Source: Butyricimonas muris (GTDB lineage Bacteria; Bacteroidota; Bacteroidia; Bacteroidales; Marinifilaceae). Taken from it: a stretch of DNA of 64,000 nt. Shown one piece after another: positions 34,596-41,812 of this stretch (positions within the stretch are counted from its first letter, which is position 1; the number at the start of each line of letters is the position of its first letter). Under the pieces are notes generated by a model. It had not been told where the DNA came from. It saw only the letters and a list, made by a program, of their open reading frames with translations, and did not search any database. A program made the translations under genes and the position numbers. The stretch is from positions 225,302 through 289,301 of the forward strand of contig NZ_JBKEIT010000009.1 of assembly GCF_046365375.1 (NCBI RefSeq), written 5' to 3'.

Positions 34596-35444
34596 TTAAA
34601 GGGTCTGTATCAACGAACGGGCTATCGTTTCCTCTCCCGTAATCACGTAATTCGTGAGAATCACCCGTTCGATCACCTCGCTCAACCGATAGCCCAAAGG
34701 CATATATGCCGCCGCGTCCAACACCTGCCGGGTGGAAAGCGACACGGATAGAGTTTCCTTCTGCTCTGCCAGACGCAACACCTCGGCTACCCTAGCCAAT
34801 TGTACCGCCGCGTCACGGGATACCTTCGGGAAACGCACACGGATCAAATCAGCCTCTTCCGCGGAAGTTAGATAATTCAACCGGACTTTGATAAAACGAT
34901 CTTCAAAAGCCGTATCCAACCGTTGCGTGGACACGTAAGCAAACCCCACGTTTCCCGCCGCCACGAATAGCACGTTATCTCCTTTGTTATATCGTTTTCC
35001 TGAATCCTCATCATAAATATACGATTGCTGCCTGTCGAGAATCGTCATCAGGAAATTCGCCGCCACCATGGGCGTACGCGTCAACTCGTCAAGGAAAATC
35101 AACGTGGGTTTCGTTGACACGAAAGCCTTGAAGAACTCCGAGCGCACCGCTTTTGTCTTCCCGTCATCCCCGATAATCAACCCGCCCACGAACATCTTTT
35201 TCGGCTTGAAGGCCTGCCCCATGTCGAAAGCAAAATACTCCATGCCCATGGCTGTTGCCAGTTCCTTGGCAATAGAGGACTTACCGCAGCCCTTGGGACC
35301 CAACAGAAAAGGATAACGTTTCAAGTATAACGTGTGGCACAAAAACTCCCACGTCTGCACGGGAATACACAAATCATCCGAATGCTTCGGGGGCGTGAAA
35401 GGGAAAAGAGTAGCCTGTCCGGCTACATACGTACTATTTGTCAT
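34596..35444 (-). CDS. MoxR-type AAA+ ATPase
   Basis: A 282-residue AAA+ ATPase. Walker A is GPKGCGKSS (49-57), Walker B TLIFLDELTRTP, sensor 1 lies in NVLFVAAGN and an arginine-finger-like region in DTAFEDRFIKVRLNYL. This is the MoxR pattern of hexameric remodelling ATPases. It begins a two-gene minus-strand unit with the VWA/zincin-like protein 32799-34586, 9 bp downstream. The expected mode is that the ATPase hexamer drives conformational change in a target bound by the VWA protein. The target is not encoded next door, so it cannot be named. A weak TAACTTTA box lies about 30 bp upstream. Confidence 0.88.
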   Translation of the reverse strand: MTNSTYVAGQATLFPFTPPKHSDDLCIPVQTWEFLCHTLYLKRYPFLLGPKGCGKSSIAKELATAMGMEYFAFDMGQAFKPKKMFVGGLIIGDDGKTKAVRSEFFKAFVSTKPTLIFLDELTRTPMVAANFLMTILDRQQSYIYDEDSGKRYNKGDNVLFVAAGNVGFAYVSTQRLDTAFEDRFIKVRLNYLTSAEEADLIRVRFPKVSRDAAVQLARVAEVLRLAEQKETLSVSLSTRQVLDAAAYMPLGYRLSEVIERVILTNYVITGEETIARSLIQTL

Positions 35445-35524
35445 GCTTTATTTATCTTGCTAAATTCACCGCTAAAGTTAACACTTTTCCGGCAAAACAA
35501 GAGAAACAAAAGTCTTTTAATTCT

Positions 35525-36376
35525 TTACAATTTCTTTATCATCTCGAACTGTTTTCCTGTCGGTTCAATATTCCTTGACTTCAAAAAAGCGGTCATCGAA
35601 TCGCAGGCTACGTCAGTATTCACGATCTTGACAGAGCTATATTTATTAGACTCCAACATCTTTTGGAATAGCAACGAGCCGATACCTTTACGTCGATATT
35701 GCTTATCTACCGCTATCTGGGTAACATCCCCGGACATCGGTTCAAAAACCCCGTACCCGACAAGCCTGTCCCCCGTGAAAACACCTTGACATATAAAATC
35801 TTCCGGCACCCGATTTATAGCGTCGGAACTATTTTGCCACGAAGGCTTGAAGTCCCAAAAACCGGGTATCGATTCATACTCGTTCATATCTATAGCCCGT
35901 AACGAATACGAAAGGTCAATAGCCTTCACGTCTCTATTAATCCGCTCGTTCTCCGGTCTGAAGTAATAGAACTCGCGCGTCACCTCGAAACCTAATTTCC
36001 TGTACACGGAAACAGCCCCCGTGTTATGCTGCAATACTTCCAGCAAATATTCTTTTATACCCGCTTCTCTCAGATAAGGAATGGAATATTCAAATATTCG
36101 TGTCGCCAACCCTCTTCCCCGGTAATCTTTCAGTGTTCCGGTACCCGTGTCATAAGCCGTCGGCGTTCCGTTAAAATCCCCGATCCCATTACAAGTAAAA
36201 GAAACGATTTTATCCCCGTCAAATGCTGCAAAAGAAAGTTCCGGATTAAAACCGCGCCTTTTCAACATGGTCATGAGTTCTGCCTTATTCAATTGGATTT
36301 CATAATCGGCAAAAGCCTGTTCGAATGCCCCGAATAACTCGTCAAAATTGATATTACTCAAAGATTTGATTTCCAT
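35525..36376 (-). CDS. GNAT-family N-acetyltransferase with two GNAT-like domains
   Basis: About 283 residues from the ATG complementary to 36374-36376 (MEIKSLSNINFDELFGAFEQ). Upstream in-frame starts exist (36409), but a TATTTTTG box at 36420-36427 would put the transcription start almost on them. The first GNAT domain carries the acetyl-CoA loop in DYRGRGLATRIFEYSIPYL and NTGAVSVYRKLGFEV. The second, at the C-terminus, has TQIAVDKQYRRKGIGSLLFQ. Double-GNAT proteins acetylate small amines, peptides or drugs; nothing here tells the substrate. It is cytosolic and precedes nothing in an obvious operon, with the Crp-family gene 13 bp or more upstream on the same strand. Confidence 0.88.
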   Translation of the reverse strand: MEIKSLSNINFDELFGAFEQAFADYEIQLNKAELMTMLKRRGFNPELSFAAFDGDKIVSFTCNGIGDFNGTPTAYDTGTGTLKDYRGRGLATRIFEYSIPYLREAGIKEYLLEVLQHNTGAVSVYRKLGFEVTREFYYFRPENERINRDVKAIDLSYSLRAIDMNEYESIPGFWDFKPSWQNSSDAINRVPEDFICQGVFTGDRLVGYGVFEPMSGDVTQIAVDKQYRRKGIGSLLFQKMLESNKYSSVKIVNTDVACDSMTAFLKSRNIEPTGKQFEMIKKL

Positions 36377-36446
36377 ATCTATCATCTTTATATATTTTAT
36401 ATTCTCCATTTCGGTTTTACAAAAATACCTCAACCGGAGAAGAAAT

Positions 36447-37019
36447 TCATTGATCTATGTTAAGAGATTTAAGTCGGCTCAACGATTCGGGTTTAATCCC
36501 GAGATAGGCAGCGATATGATGCTGTGACACGTGTTGCTCGACACGGGGATAAGTCTTCAACAACAGTTTATACCTCTCGTAAGCACTATCCATCAAAAAC
36601 GAAGTCTCTTTCCGGCATTTGCGGATTAACAGACAATCGGAAATATACTTCCCGAATTTAAACCACTCGTTCGATTCTTTCAACAGTTGAGCATAGGCAG
36701 ACCGGGAAAGCGTGACAAGACGGGTATCTTCCAACGCCTGTATACTGCCAATACACTGTTCCCCGGTAAGAAAACTCCCGTATGAAACAACAATTGAACC
36801 GGGAAAATAAAAGTCTTTTATAAATTCCCCGGAATCTTTTTCTATGTAAGAACGCAACACACCACTCTCGACAATACCGAGGTGATAGCAGACTTTCCCT
36901 TGCTGAACAAAGAATTCTTTTTTCTTCAGATATTCCTCTTCCGTCAACTCGATAAACCTGTCGTACATCTCGTCCGACAAATCCAGTTCTCCCTTTAATA
37001 TCTGCTCTACTGCATTCAT
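36447..37019 (-). CDS. Crp/Fnr-family transcriptional regulator
   Basis: A 190-residue regulator. The cyclic-nucleotide-binding beta-roll is at about 15-120 (VCYHLGIVESGVLRSYIEKD, FYFPGSIVVSYGSFL) and the helix-turn-helix is at the C-terminus (VSQHHIAAYLGIKPESLSRL). The R-S-A cAMP pocket residues are not obvious, so another ligand or none is likely, as in most Bacteroidetes members. It is divergent from the small lipoprotein gene 37187-37789. Between them lies a palindrome, ATTCGGAC..GTCCGAAT, next to its own promoter, which suggests autoregulation and control of the lipoprotein. This regulatory link is inference from position. Confidence 0.92.
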   Translation of the reverse strand: MNAVEQILKGELDLSDEMYDRFIELTEEEYLKKKEFFVQQGKVCYHLGIVESGVLRSYIEKDSGEFIKDFYFPGSIVVSYGSFLTGEQCIGSIQALEDTRLVTLSRSAYAQLLKESNEWFKFGKYISDCLLIRKCRKETSFLMDSAYERYKLLLKTYPRVEQHVSQHHIAAYLGIKPESLSRLKSLNIDQ

Positions 37020-37034
37020 TCATTGATTTTATCT

Positions 37035-37042
37035 CAAATATA
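37035..37042 (-). promoter_or_regulatory. -7 promoter element of the Crp-family gene
   Basis: TATATTTG on the minus strand (complement of 37035-37042) is a perfect TAnnTTTG box, 15 bp upstream of the ATG at 37019. The -33 element is weak, and the palindromic operator begins 24 bp further upstream. Confidence 0.55.
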
Positions 37043-37066
37043 GTGAATAAAAATCCGATATTAAAA

Positions 37067-37106
37067 ATTCGGACATCTTTTTTGTCCGAATACACGTTTG
37101 TCGGAC
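37067..37106. promoter_or_regulatory. Palindromic operator between divergent genes
   Basis: ATTCGGAC (37067-37074) and GTCCGAAT (37084-37091) form an 8-bp inverted repeat with a 9-bp spacer. A third half-site TCGGAC follows at 37101-37106 and pairs with GTCCGA as a second overlapping palindrome. It lies midway between the Crp-family gene and the lipoprotein gene, a natural place for a regulator to control both. Confidence 0.6.
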
Positions 37107-37186
37107 AAATCGAACCGTCAAATACTTTTTTCTTTCTTCACTTATTCATCTCTTTGTATTAGATTAAAAATTAAAAACGAATGATT

Positions 37187-37789
37187 ATGAAAAAAACTAT
37201 TTTTTACAGCTTGCTTTGTTTATTCTTCACCACGTTCAGCCTTGTTAGCTGTAGTGATGATGATGACCCGAAGGAGGAAGAAATTGAAGCCCTTCTTTCC
37301 ATGGATTTCGGGGTAGACCATGGAACAGTGACTTACAACGACAACACGATTCTATACTTTACCGAGAAAGGAAAAAAACAACGTATCGAAGACAAGGATG
37401 AAAATGGTAACATAACCGCGGTAATGCTCCTCGACCGGGCAGCAAAAAAGTGCTATATACTTGCCCCTGAAACCAAAACGTATATAACGTTAACTGACGA
37501 GGCCAGTACCAGCGCTAATCCTTTCATCTTTTTAGGTGATGACATAGGTTATACTGCGGCGGCAGCGGGTGCAACCAAAAGCGAAAAAACAATTGCCGGA
37601 AAAAAATGTACCGTATGGAAATGGACGGAAAATAACAATTCCTATGAATACGGTGGATACAAGCGTATTGTCATGCTTTCTAAGGACAAAGACGACTCAT
37701 TTGAAGCCATCTCATTCTCAGAGAGTGCTCCTTCAGTAAGTTTTACCGTTCCATCGGATTATATATCTACGGCTATCCCTAACATGTAA
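37187..37789 (+). CDS. Small surface/periplasmic lipoprotein of unknown function
   Basis: A 200-residue lipoprotein starting at MKKTIFYSLLC (37187; an ATG two codons earlier is also possible). The lipobox is SLVSC (Cys at about 22), followed by an acidic SDDDDPKEEE tether like the Bacteroidetes export signal that sends lipoproteins to the outer face. The rest is beta-rich (ILYFTEKGKKQRIED, AKKCYILAPETKTYITL, KKCTVWKWTENNNSYEYGGY) with a Gly/Ala-rich stretch (GYTAAAAGATKSEKTIAG). I recognise no family with certainty; it loosely resembles DUF4412-like proteins. It is divergent from a Crp-family regulator and ends at a strong bidirectional terminator. Confidence 0.75.
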   Translation: MKKTIFYSLLCLFFTTFSLVSCSDDDDPKEEEIEALLSMDFGVDHGTVTYNDNTILYFTEKGKKQRIEDKDENGNITAVMLLDRAAKKCYILAPETKTYITLTDEASTSANPFIFLGDDIGYTAAAAGATKSEKTIAGKKCTVWKWTENNNSYEYGGYKRIVMLSKDKDDSFEAISFSESAPSVSFTVPSDYISTAIPNM

Positions 37790-37850
37790 CACCTCTACTA
37801 AACGCCAAGACCTACCCCTCTTACTATATCCCAGTAGGTCGATTACTAAA

Positions 37851-37883
37851 TTGCCCCGTAAAGTAGAGATACTTACGGGGCAA
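37851..37883. terminator. Bidirectional terminator between convergent genes
   Basis: TTGCCCCGTAA (37851-37861) pairs with TTACGGGGCAA (37873-37883), and AGT/ACT extend the stem inward. AATTCTTTA follows on the plus strand. It separates the lipoprotein gene (plus) from pepT (minus). A second hairpin GACCTAC/GTAGGTC lies at 37810-37840. Confidence 0.8.
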
Positions 37884-37911
37884 TTCTTTACCTTACGGTA
37901 TCGGCTTTATT

Positions 37912-39129
37912 CTATTTCGCCCAAAGCTGAATCAAGATCAAAATTGTCTGCATCGCTTTGTTCATCGTGTCCAAAGAACAGTATTCAAACTTCCCGTGGA
38001 AATTCATACCTCCCGTGAACAAGTTCGGACAAGGCAATCCCATGTATGAAAGACGGGCCCCATCGGTACCACCGCGGATAGGGCGAACGATCGGGGGTAC
38101 CCCGGCTTGAGTCATCGCCTCGAAAGCTTTCTCAATCACTTCGGGATGCGGTTCTACCATCTCGCGCATATTGTAATATTGGTCTTTCAATACCAACGTC
38201 AACACACCCTCGCCGTATTTAGCCGTCAACAATTCCACCGCTTTCGTGATAAATTGCTTTTTAGCTTCAAACTTCTCCCGGTTATGATCTCGGATAATAT
38301 AATTGATCTCTGCATTTTCCACCGTACCGTTCAGTCCGACAAGGTGATAGAATCCCTCATACCCGTCCGTGTGTTCAGGGCGTTCCCAAGCGGGCAACAG
38401 GCTATTAACCTCGGCAGCCACTTGCAGCGCGTTAATCATCTTATCTTTAGCGTATCCCGGATGCACGTTACGTCCTTGAATACTTACTTTAGCACTGGCA
38501 GCGTTGAAATTCTCGTATTCCAACTCTCCCTCGAAACCGCCGTCTATCGTGTAAGCGAACTTGGCACCGAATTTCTCCACGTTAAAATAATCCACACCGC
38601 GTCCCACTTCCTCATCAGGAGTGAAACCGATACGAATCTTGCCATGCTTGATCTCCGGGTGAGCCATCAGATACTCGGCAGCCGTCATGATTTCAGCAAT
38701 ACCGGCCTTATCATCCGCACCCAACAATGTCGTACCGTCCGTGGTAATCAACGTGTGTCCTTTAAACGCTGACAATTCCGGAAAATCCTTCACGGTCATC
38801 ATCAAGTTCTCGTTCAGACGAATATCTTCCCCATCATAATTCTCGACAATCTGCGGCTTGATATTCGCCCCGCTCATATCCGGACTCGTGTCCACGTGAG
38901 AAATAAAACCTATCACCGGACGATCCTCGTATCCCGGGGTCGCGGGAATAGTTCCCATCGCGTAACCGTGTTCGTCCATCTCTACCTCGGTCAACCCGAG
39001 TCCCTTCATCTCCTCTACCAAATATTTCAACAACACCTTCTGTTTCTCGGTAGACGGAAAAGTCTCGCTAGCCTCGTCGCTCTGCGTATCGAAACTCACG
39101 TATTTCAAAAAACGATCTTTCAAATCCAT
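37912..39129 (-). CDS. pepT: Peptidase T (tripeptide aminopeptidase)
   Basis: A 405-residue cytosolic M20B dizinc peptidase that removes the N-terminal residue of tripeptides. Metal-binding and catalytic blocks are in order: GFISHVDTSPDMSGA, TLLGADDKAGIAEIMTA, GFTPDEEVGRGVDYF (the catalytic Glu pair), the dimer-domain His in GRNVHPGYAKDKMIN, RPIRGGTDGARLSYMGLPCP and GGMNFHGKFE. Length and order match PepT. It sits next to an oligopeptide (OPT) transporter on the same strand, so peptide import and hydrolysis are encoded together, although a 123-bp AT-rich repeat region separates them. Confidence 0.97.
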   Translation of the reverse strand: MDLKDRFLKYVSFDTQSDEASETFPSTEKQKVLLKYLVEEMKGLGLTEVEMDEHGYAMGTIPATPGYEDRPVIGFISHVDTSPDMSGANIKPQIVENYDGEDIRLNENLMMTVKDFPELSAFKGHTLITTDGTTLLGADDKAGIAEIMTAAEYLMAHPEIKHGKIRIGFTPDEEVGRGVDYFNVEKFGAKFAYTIDGGFEGELEYENFNAASAKVSIQGRNVHPGYAKDKMINALQVAAEVNSLLPAWERPEHTDGYEGFYHLVGLNGTVENAEINYIIRDHNREKFEAKKQFITKAVELLTAKYGEGVLTLVLKDQYYNMREMVEPHPEVIEKAFEAMTQAGVPPIVRPIRGGTDGARLSYMGLPCPNLFTGGMNFHGKFEYCSLDTMNKAMQTILILIQLWAK

Positions 39130-39138
39130 CGTATTATA

Positions 39139-39242
39139 TTTTAGATTTTAAATTTTAGATTTTAAATTGAAACTACCTTATCAACATTTTAGATTGTAAA
39201 TCTCAAATTGCATTATTCAATTTAAAATTTACAATCTAAAAT
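39139..39242. repeat. AT-rich direct and inverted repeats between pepT and the OPT gene
   Basis: TTTTAGATTTTAAA is repeated in tandem (39139-39152 and 39153-39166). ATTTTAGATTGTAAAT (39186-39201) is matched exactly by its reverse complement at 39227-39242, a 16-bp inverted repeat. On the minus strand it follows the OPT stop by 10 bp and could act as a terminator or leader structure, though it is made almost only of A and T. Confidence 0.6.
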
Positions 39243-39252
39243 TTAAAATCAA

Positions 39253-41217
39253 TTAATCTGTTAGCTTGGCTTTCATCGAATCATAGATGAAGTAAAGGAT
39301 GATCAGAATATACATCACTACCGCCAACATCTCGGCACCGCTCCATGACATGAACCAATCCAGTCCGGCAAATTTCAATATAGCACTGATCACACCCATT
39401 AACGCACCTCCGGCAATAAACCCGGAAGCTATCAATGTACCGCGTTCACGACGAGCCTTATTCACGTTCTCGTCCTTACTGCGACTTCCCACGTACCAAC
39501 TAACGATACCACCGATCAACAACGGGGTATTCAAATCCAACGGGATAAACATACCCAAGGCAAAAGCCAAGGCAGGCACCCCGATCATCGTCAGAATCAA
39601 TGCCAGAGCAGCACCCGCAAAATACAACAACCACGGGGTTGCGCCACCTTCCATCAATGGTTTGATCACTGCCGCCATCGCATTTGCCTGCGGGGCAACC
39701 AAGGCACCCTCGCCCACGAAACCGTAAGTTTTATTCAATACCATCATCACCCCGGCAATGGTTGCGGCAGAAACAGCCGTTCCCAAGAATTTCCAACCTT
39801 CCTGCTTGGCGGGAGTCGTTCCCAGCCAATAACCGATCTTCAAGTCCGTGATAAAACCACCTGCCATAGACAAAGCCGTACAAACCACACCACCGATAAT
39901 CATGGCAGCCATCATACCGCTCGTTCCGCTCAACCCGGCACTTACCAACACCAGAGAACTCAGTATCAATGTCATCAACGTCATTCCCGACACCGGATTG
40001 GAACCCACAATAGCAATAGCGTTAGCCGCCACCGTCGTGAACAGGAAAGATATAATAAATACGATCAACGTGGCGATAATCGTGTGCATCAGATTACCTA
40101 ACACTCCGAATTGGAAAAACACGAAGGTCGCAATCAACACGGAGATAACCCCGGAAAGAATCAATCTCATACTCAAATCCCGTTGCGTGCGCTCCACGCT
40201 GCCCTCTATATTCTTCTTACCGCCAAGTTCACTAACCGCCAGACCTAACGCCTGTTTGATAATACCGGAAGAACGGATAATACCAATTACCCCTGCCATA
40301 GCGATACCACCGATACCGATATGACGGGCATAATTCGTGAAGATTTGCTCCGGACTCATGTCCCTCAAAAGCATCGAAACTCCCTCTCCTACTGCCAAAG
40401 TCTGCCCATCGGCAAAATGGCTGATAAAAGGAATCAACACGAACCACACGGTGAAAGAACCGGCACAGATAATAGCCGCGTACTTCAAACCGATAATATA
40501 TCCTAAACCGAGTACCGCCGCACCCGTGTTAATTTTGAATACCACTTTCACTTTATCGGCAAGCACTTCGCCCCAACCCATCAAACGGGTAGAGATTCCT
40601 TCCGCCCACCAGCCGAAGGTGCTCACGCAAAAATCATACAAACCGCCTATGAGCCCGCTCACCGCCAACAATTTCGCCTGATTACCCTTTTTCTCCCCGG
40701 ATACCAGTACCTCGGTCGTTGCCGTGGCTTCAGGGAAAGGATATTTCCCGTGCATGTCTTTCACGAAATACTTCCGGAAAGGGATCAACAACAAGATTCC
40801 CAAGAATCCCCCGAACAAAGAGGAAAGGAACACTTGATAAAACTGCGCTTCCAACCCGAGAATATACAAGGCCGGCAACGTGAAGATAGCACCCGCCACC
40901 ACCACACCGGAACTTGCCCCGATAGACTGGATGATCACGTTTTGTCCCAGCATATTCTTCTTACCCATCATATTGCCCACACCAACGGCAATAATAGCGA
41001 TCGGAATAGCCGCCTCGAACACCTGTCCCACTTTCAGTCCCAAATAAGCGGCTGCCGCGGAAAAAATAATCGCCATGATAATACCGAACGTCACCGAGTA
41101 AGGCGTCACCTCCTTGGGATTCGTGTTAGCCGGCATCATTGGCTTGTACTCCTCGCCCGGGGCGAGTTCCCGGTAAGCATTATCCGGGAGTGAATTCATT
41201 TGTTTGTTTTCTTCCAT
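39253..41217 (-). CDS. OPT-family oligopeptide transporter
   Basis: A 654-residue inner-membrane transporter with about 14-16 hydrophobic helices. OPT-family features are visible: MAIIFSAAAAYLGLKVGQVF near the N-terminus, KYPFPEATATTEVLVSGEK, and the C-terminal GMFIPLDLNTPLLIGGIVSW segment. Bacterial OPT proteins take up oligopeptides or metal-chelating peptides with protons. A perfect -7 box, TATCTTTG, lies 38 bp upstream of the start (complement of 41255-41262). pepT follows downstream on the same strand, in line with a role in feeding peptides to cytosolic peptidases. Confidence 0.94.
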   Translation of the reverse strand: MEENKQMNSLPDNAYRELAPGEEYKPMMPANTNPKEVTPYSVTFGIIMAIIFSAAAAYLGLKVGQVFEAAIPIAIIAVGVGNMMGKKNMLGQNVIIQSIGASSGVVVAGAIFTLPALYILGLEAQFYQVFLSSLFGGFLGILLLIPFRKYFVKDMHGKYPFPEATATTEVLVSGEKKGNQAKLLAVSGLIGGLYDFCVSTFGWWAEGISTRLMGWGEVLADKVKVVFKINTGAAVLGLGYIIGLKYAAIICAGSFTVWFVLIPFISHFADGQTLAVGEGVSMLLRDMSPEQIFTNYARHIGIGGIAMAGVIGIIRSSGIIKQALGLAVSELGGKKNIEGSVERTQRDLSMRLILSGVISVLIATFVFFQFGVLGNLMHTIIATLIVFIISFLFTTVAANAIAIVGSNPVSGMTLMTLILSSLVLVSAGLSGTSGMMAAMIIGGVVCTALSMAGGFITDLKIGYWLGTTPAKQEGWKFLGTAVSAATIAGVMMVLNKTYGFVGEGALVAPQANAMAAVIKPLMEGGATPWLLYFAGAALALILTMIGVPALAFALGMFIPLDLNTPLLIGGIVSWYVGSRSKDENVNKARRERGTLIASGFIAGGALMGVISAILKFAGLDWFMSWSGAEMLAVVMYILIILYFIYDSMKAKLTD

Positions 41218-41254
41218 TTTTATATGAGTAAATGATTTATTTTTATACTGCCCC

Positions 41255-41262
41255 CAAAGATA
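41255..41262 (-). promoter_or_regulatory. -7 promoter element of the OPT transporter gene
   Basis: TATCTTTG on the minus strand (complement of 41255-41262) fits TAnnTTTG. I could not find a matching TTTG 19-20 bp upstream. Confidence 0.45.
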
Positions 41263-41345
41263 ACGATTTTAACTAAAAAACGGGAATTGCAACAACCTTT
41301 CTCAAACGATTCCGTATTTTTAACCATAGATATAAACTCAACATC

Positions 41346-41696
41346 ATGAAAATCATGCACTATCTGGAAATACTATCCACAGCAATCAGTGTCATCAGCC
41401 TGATCATCGTTGTCTACGGGGCAATCATCGCTTTCTGTGCCTTTTTACGCAATGAAGCCCGAAGAATCACGGGGCAATATTCATTTACCGCAACACGTGA
41501 ACTCCGGGCTGATTTGGGAACCTATCTTCTTCTGGGACTTGAATTTCTGATCGCTTCCGACATCCTCAAAACCGTGTTGGAACCCGGTCTGAACGAGTTA
41601 GCCATTTTGGGCGGGATTGTCGTCCTGCGCACCGTTCTCTCCATCTTCCTCAACAAAGAAATCCGGGAATTGCAAGCACAGAAAGAAACAGACTAA
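41346..41696 (+). CDS. DUF1622-family membrane protein
   Basis: A 116-residue integral membrane protein. Three hydrophobic segments are seen: residues 9-34 (ILSTAISVISLIIVVYGAII), about 58-78 (GTYLLLGLEFLIASDILKTV) and about 84-102 (LAILGGIVVLRTVLSIFL), with a charged C-terminus. This matches DUF1622, a family of small inner-membrane proteins with no known function. It is divergent from the OPT gene and convergent with the mgtA unit. Its last codon overlaps, by 4 bases on the other strand, a tiny membrane ORF (41693-41800). Confidence 0.85.
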   Translation: MKIMHYLEILSTAISVISLIIVVYGAIIAFCAFLRNEARRITGQYSFTATRELRADLGTYLLLGLEFLIASDILKTVLEPGLNELAILGGIVVLRTVLSIFLNKEIRELQAQKETD

Positions 41697-41800
41697 TACA
41701 TTCTTTTTTTCTTTTTCCGCTGCTTCCTGTTCCTATTCGTGAGCCACATGGCACACAGGCAACCGAGAACGTACAGCAAGATAAAAAATATCAGTTCCAT
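41693..41800 (-). CDS. 35-residue single-helix membrane microprotein downstream of mgtA
   Basis: A short ORF from the ATG complementary to 41798-41800 to TAG at 41693-41695. The protein begins MELIFFILLYVLGCLCAMWL, one clean transmembrane helix, and ends in a strongly basic tail (TNRNRKQRKKKKRMY). It starts 12 bp after the stop of the Mg2+-transporting ATPase gene on the same strand, so it should be on the mgtA message. Small single-helix proteins that bind and regulate P-type ATPases are known (MgtS, MgtR, KdpF), but this sequence is not recognisably one of them. No Shine-Dalgarno motif is visible, which is normal here. Expression is unproven. Confidence 0.5.
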   Translation of the reverse strand: MELIFFILLYVLGCLCAMWLTNRNRKQRKKKKRMY

Positions 41801-41812
41801 AACTCATTCATT

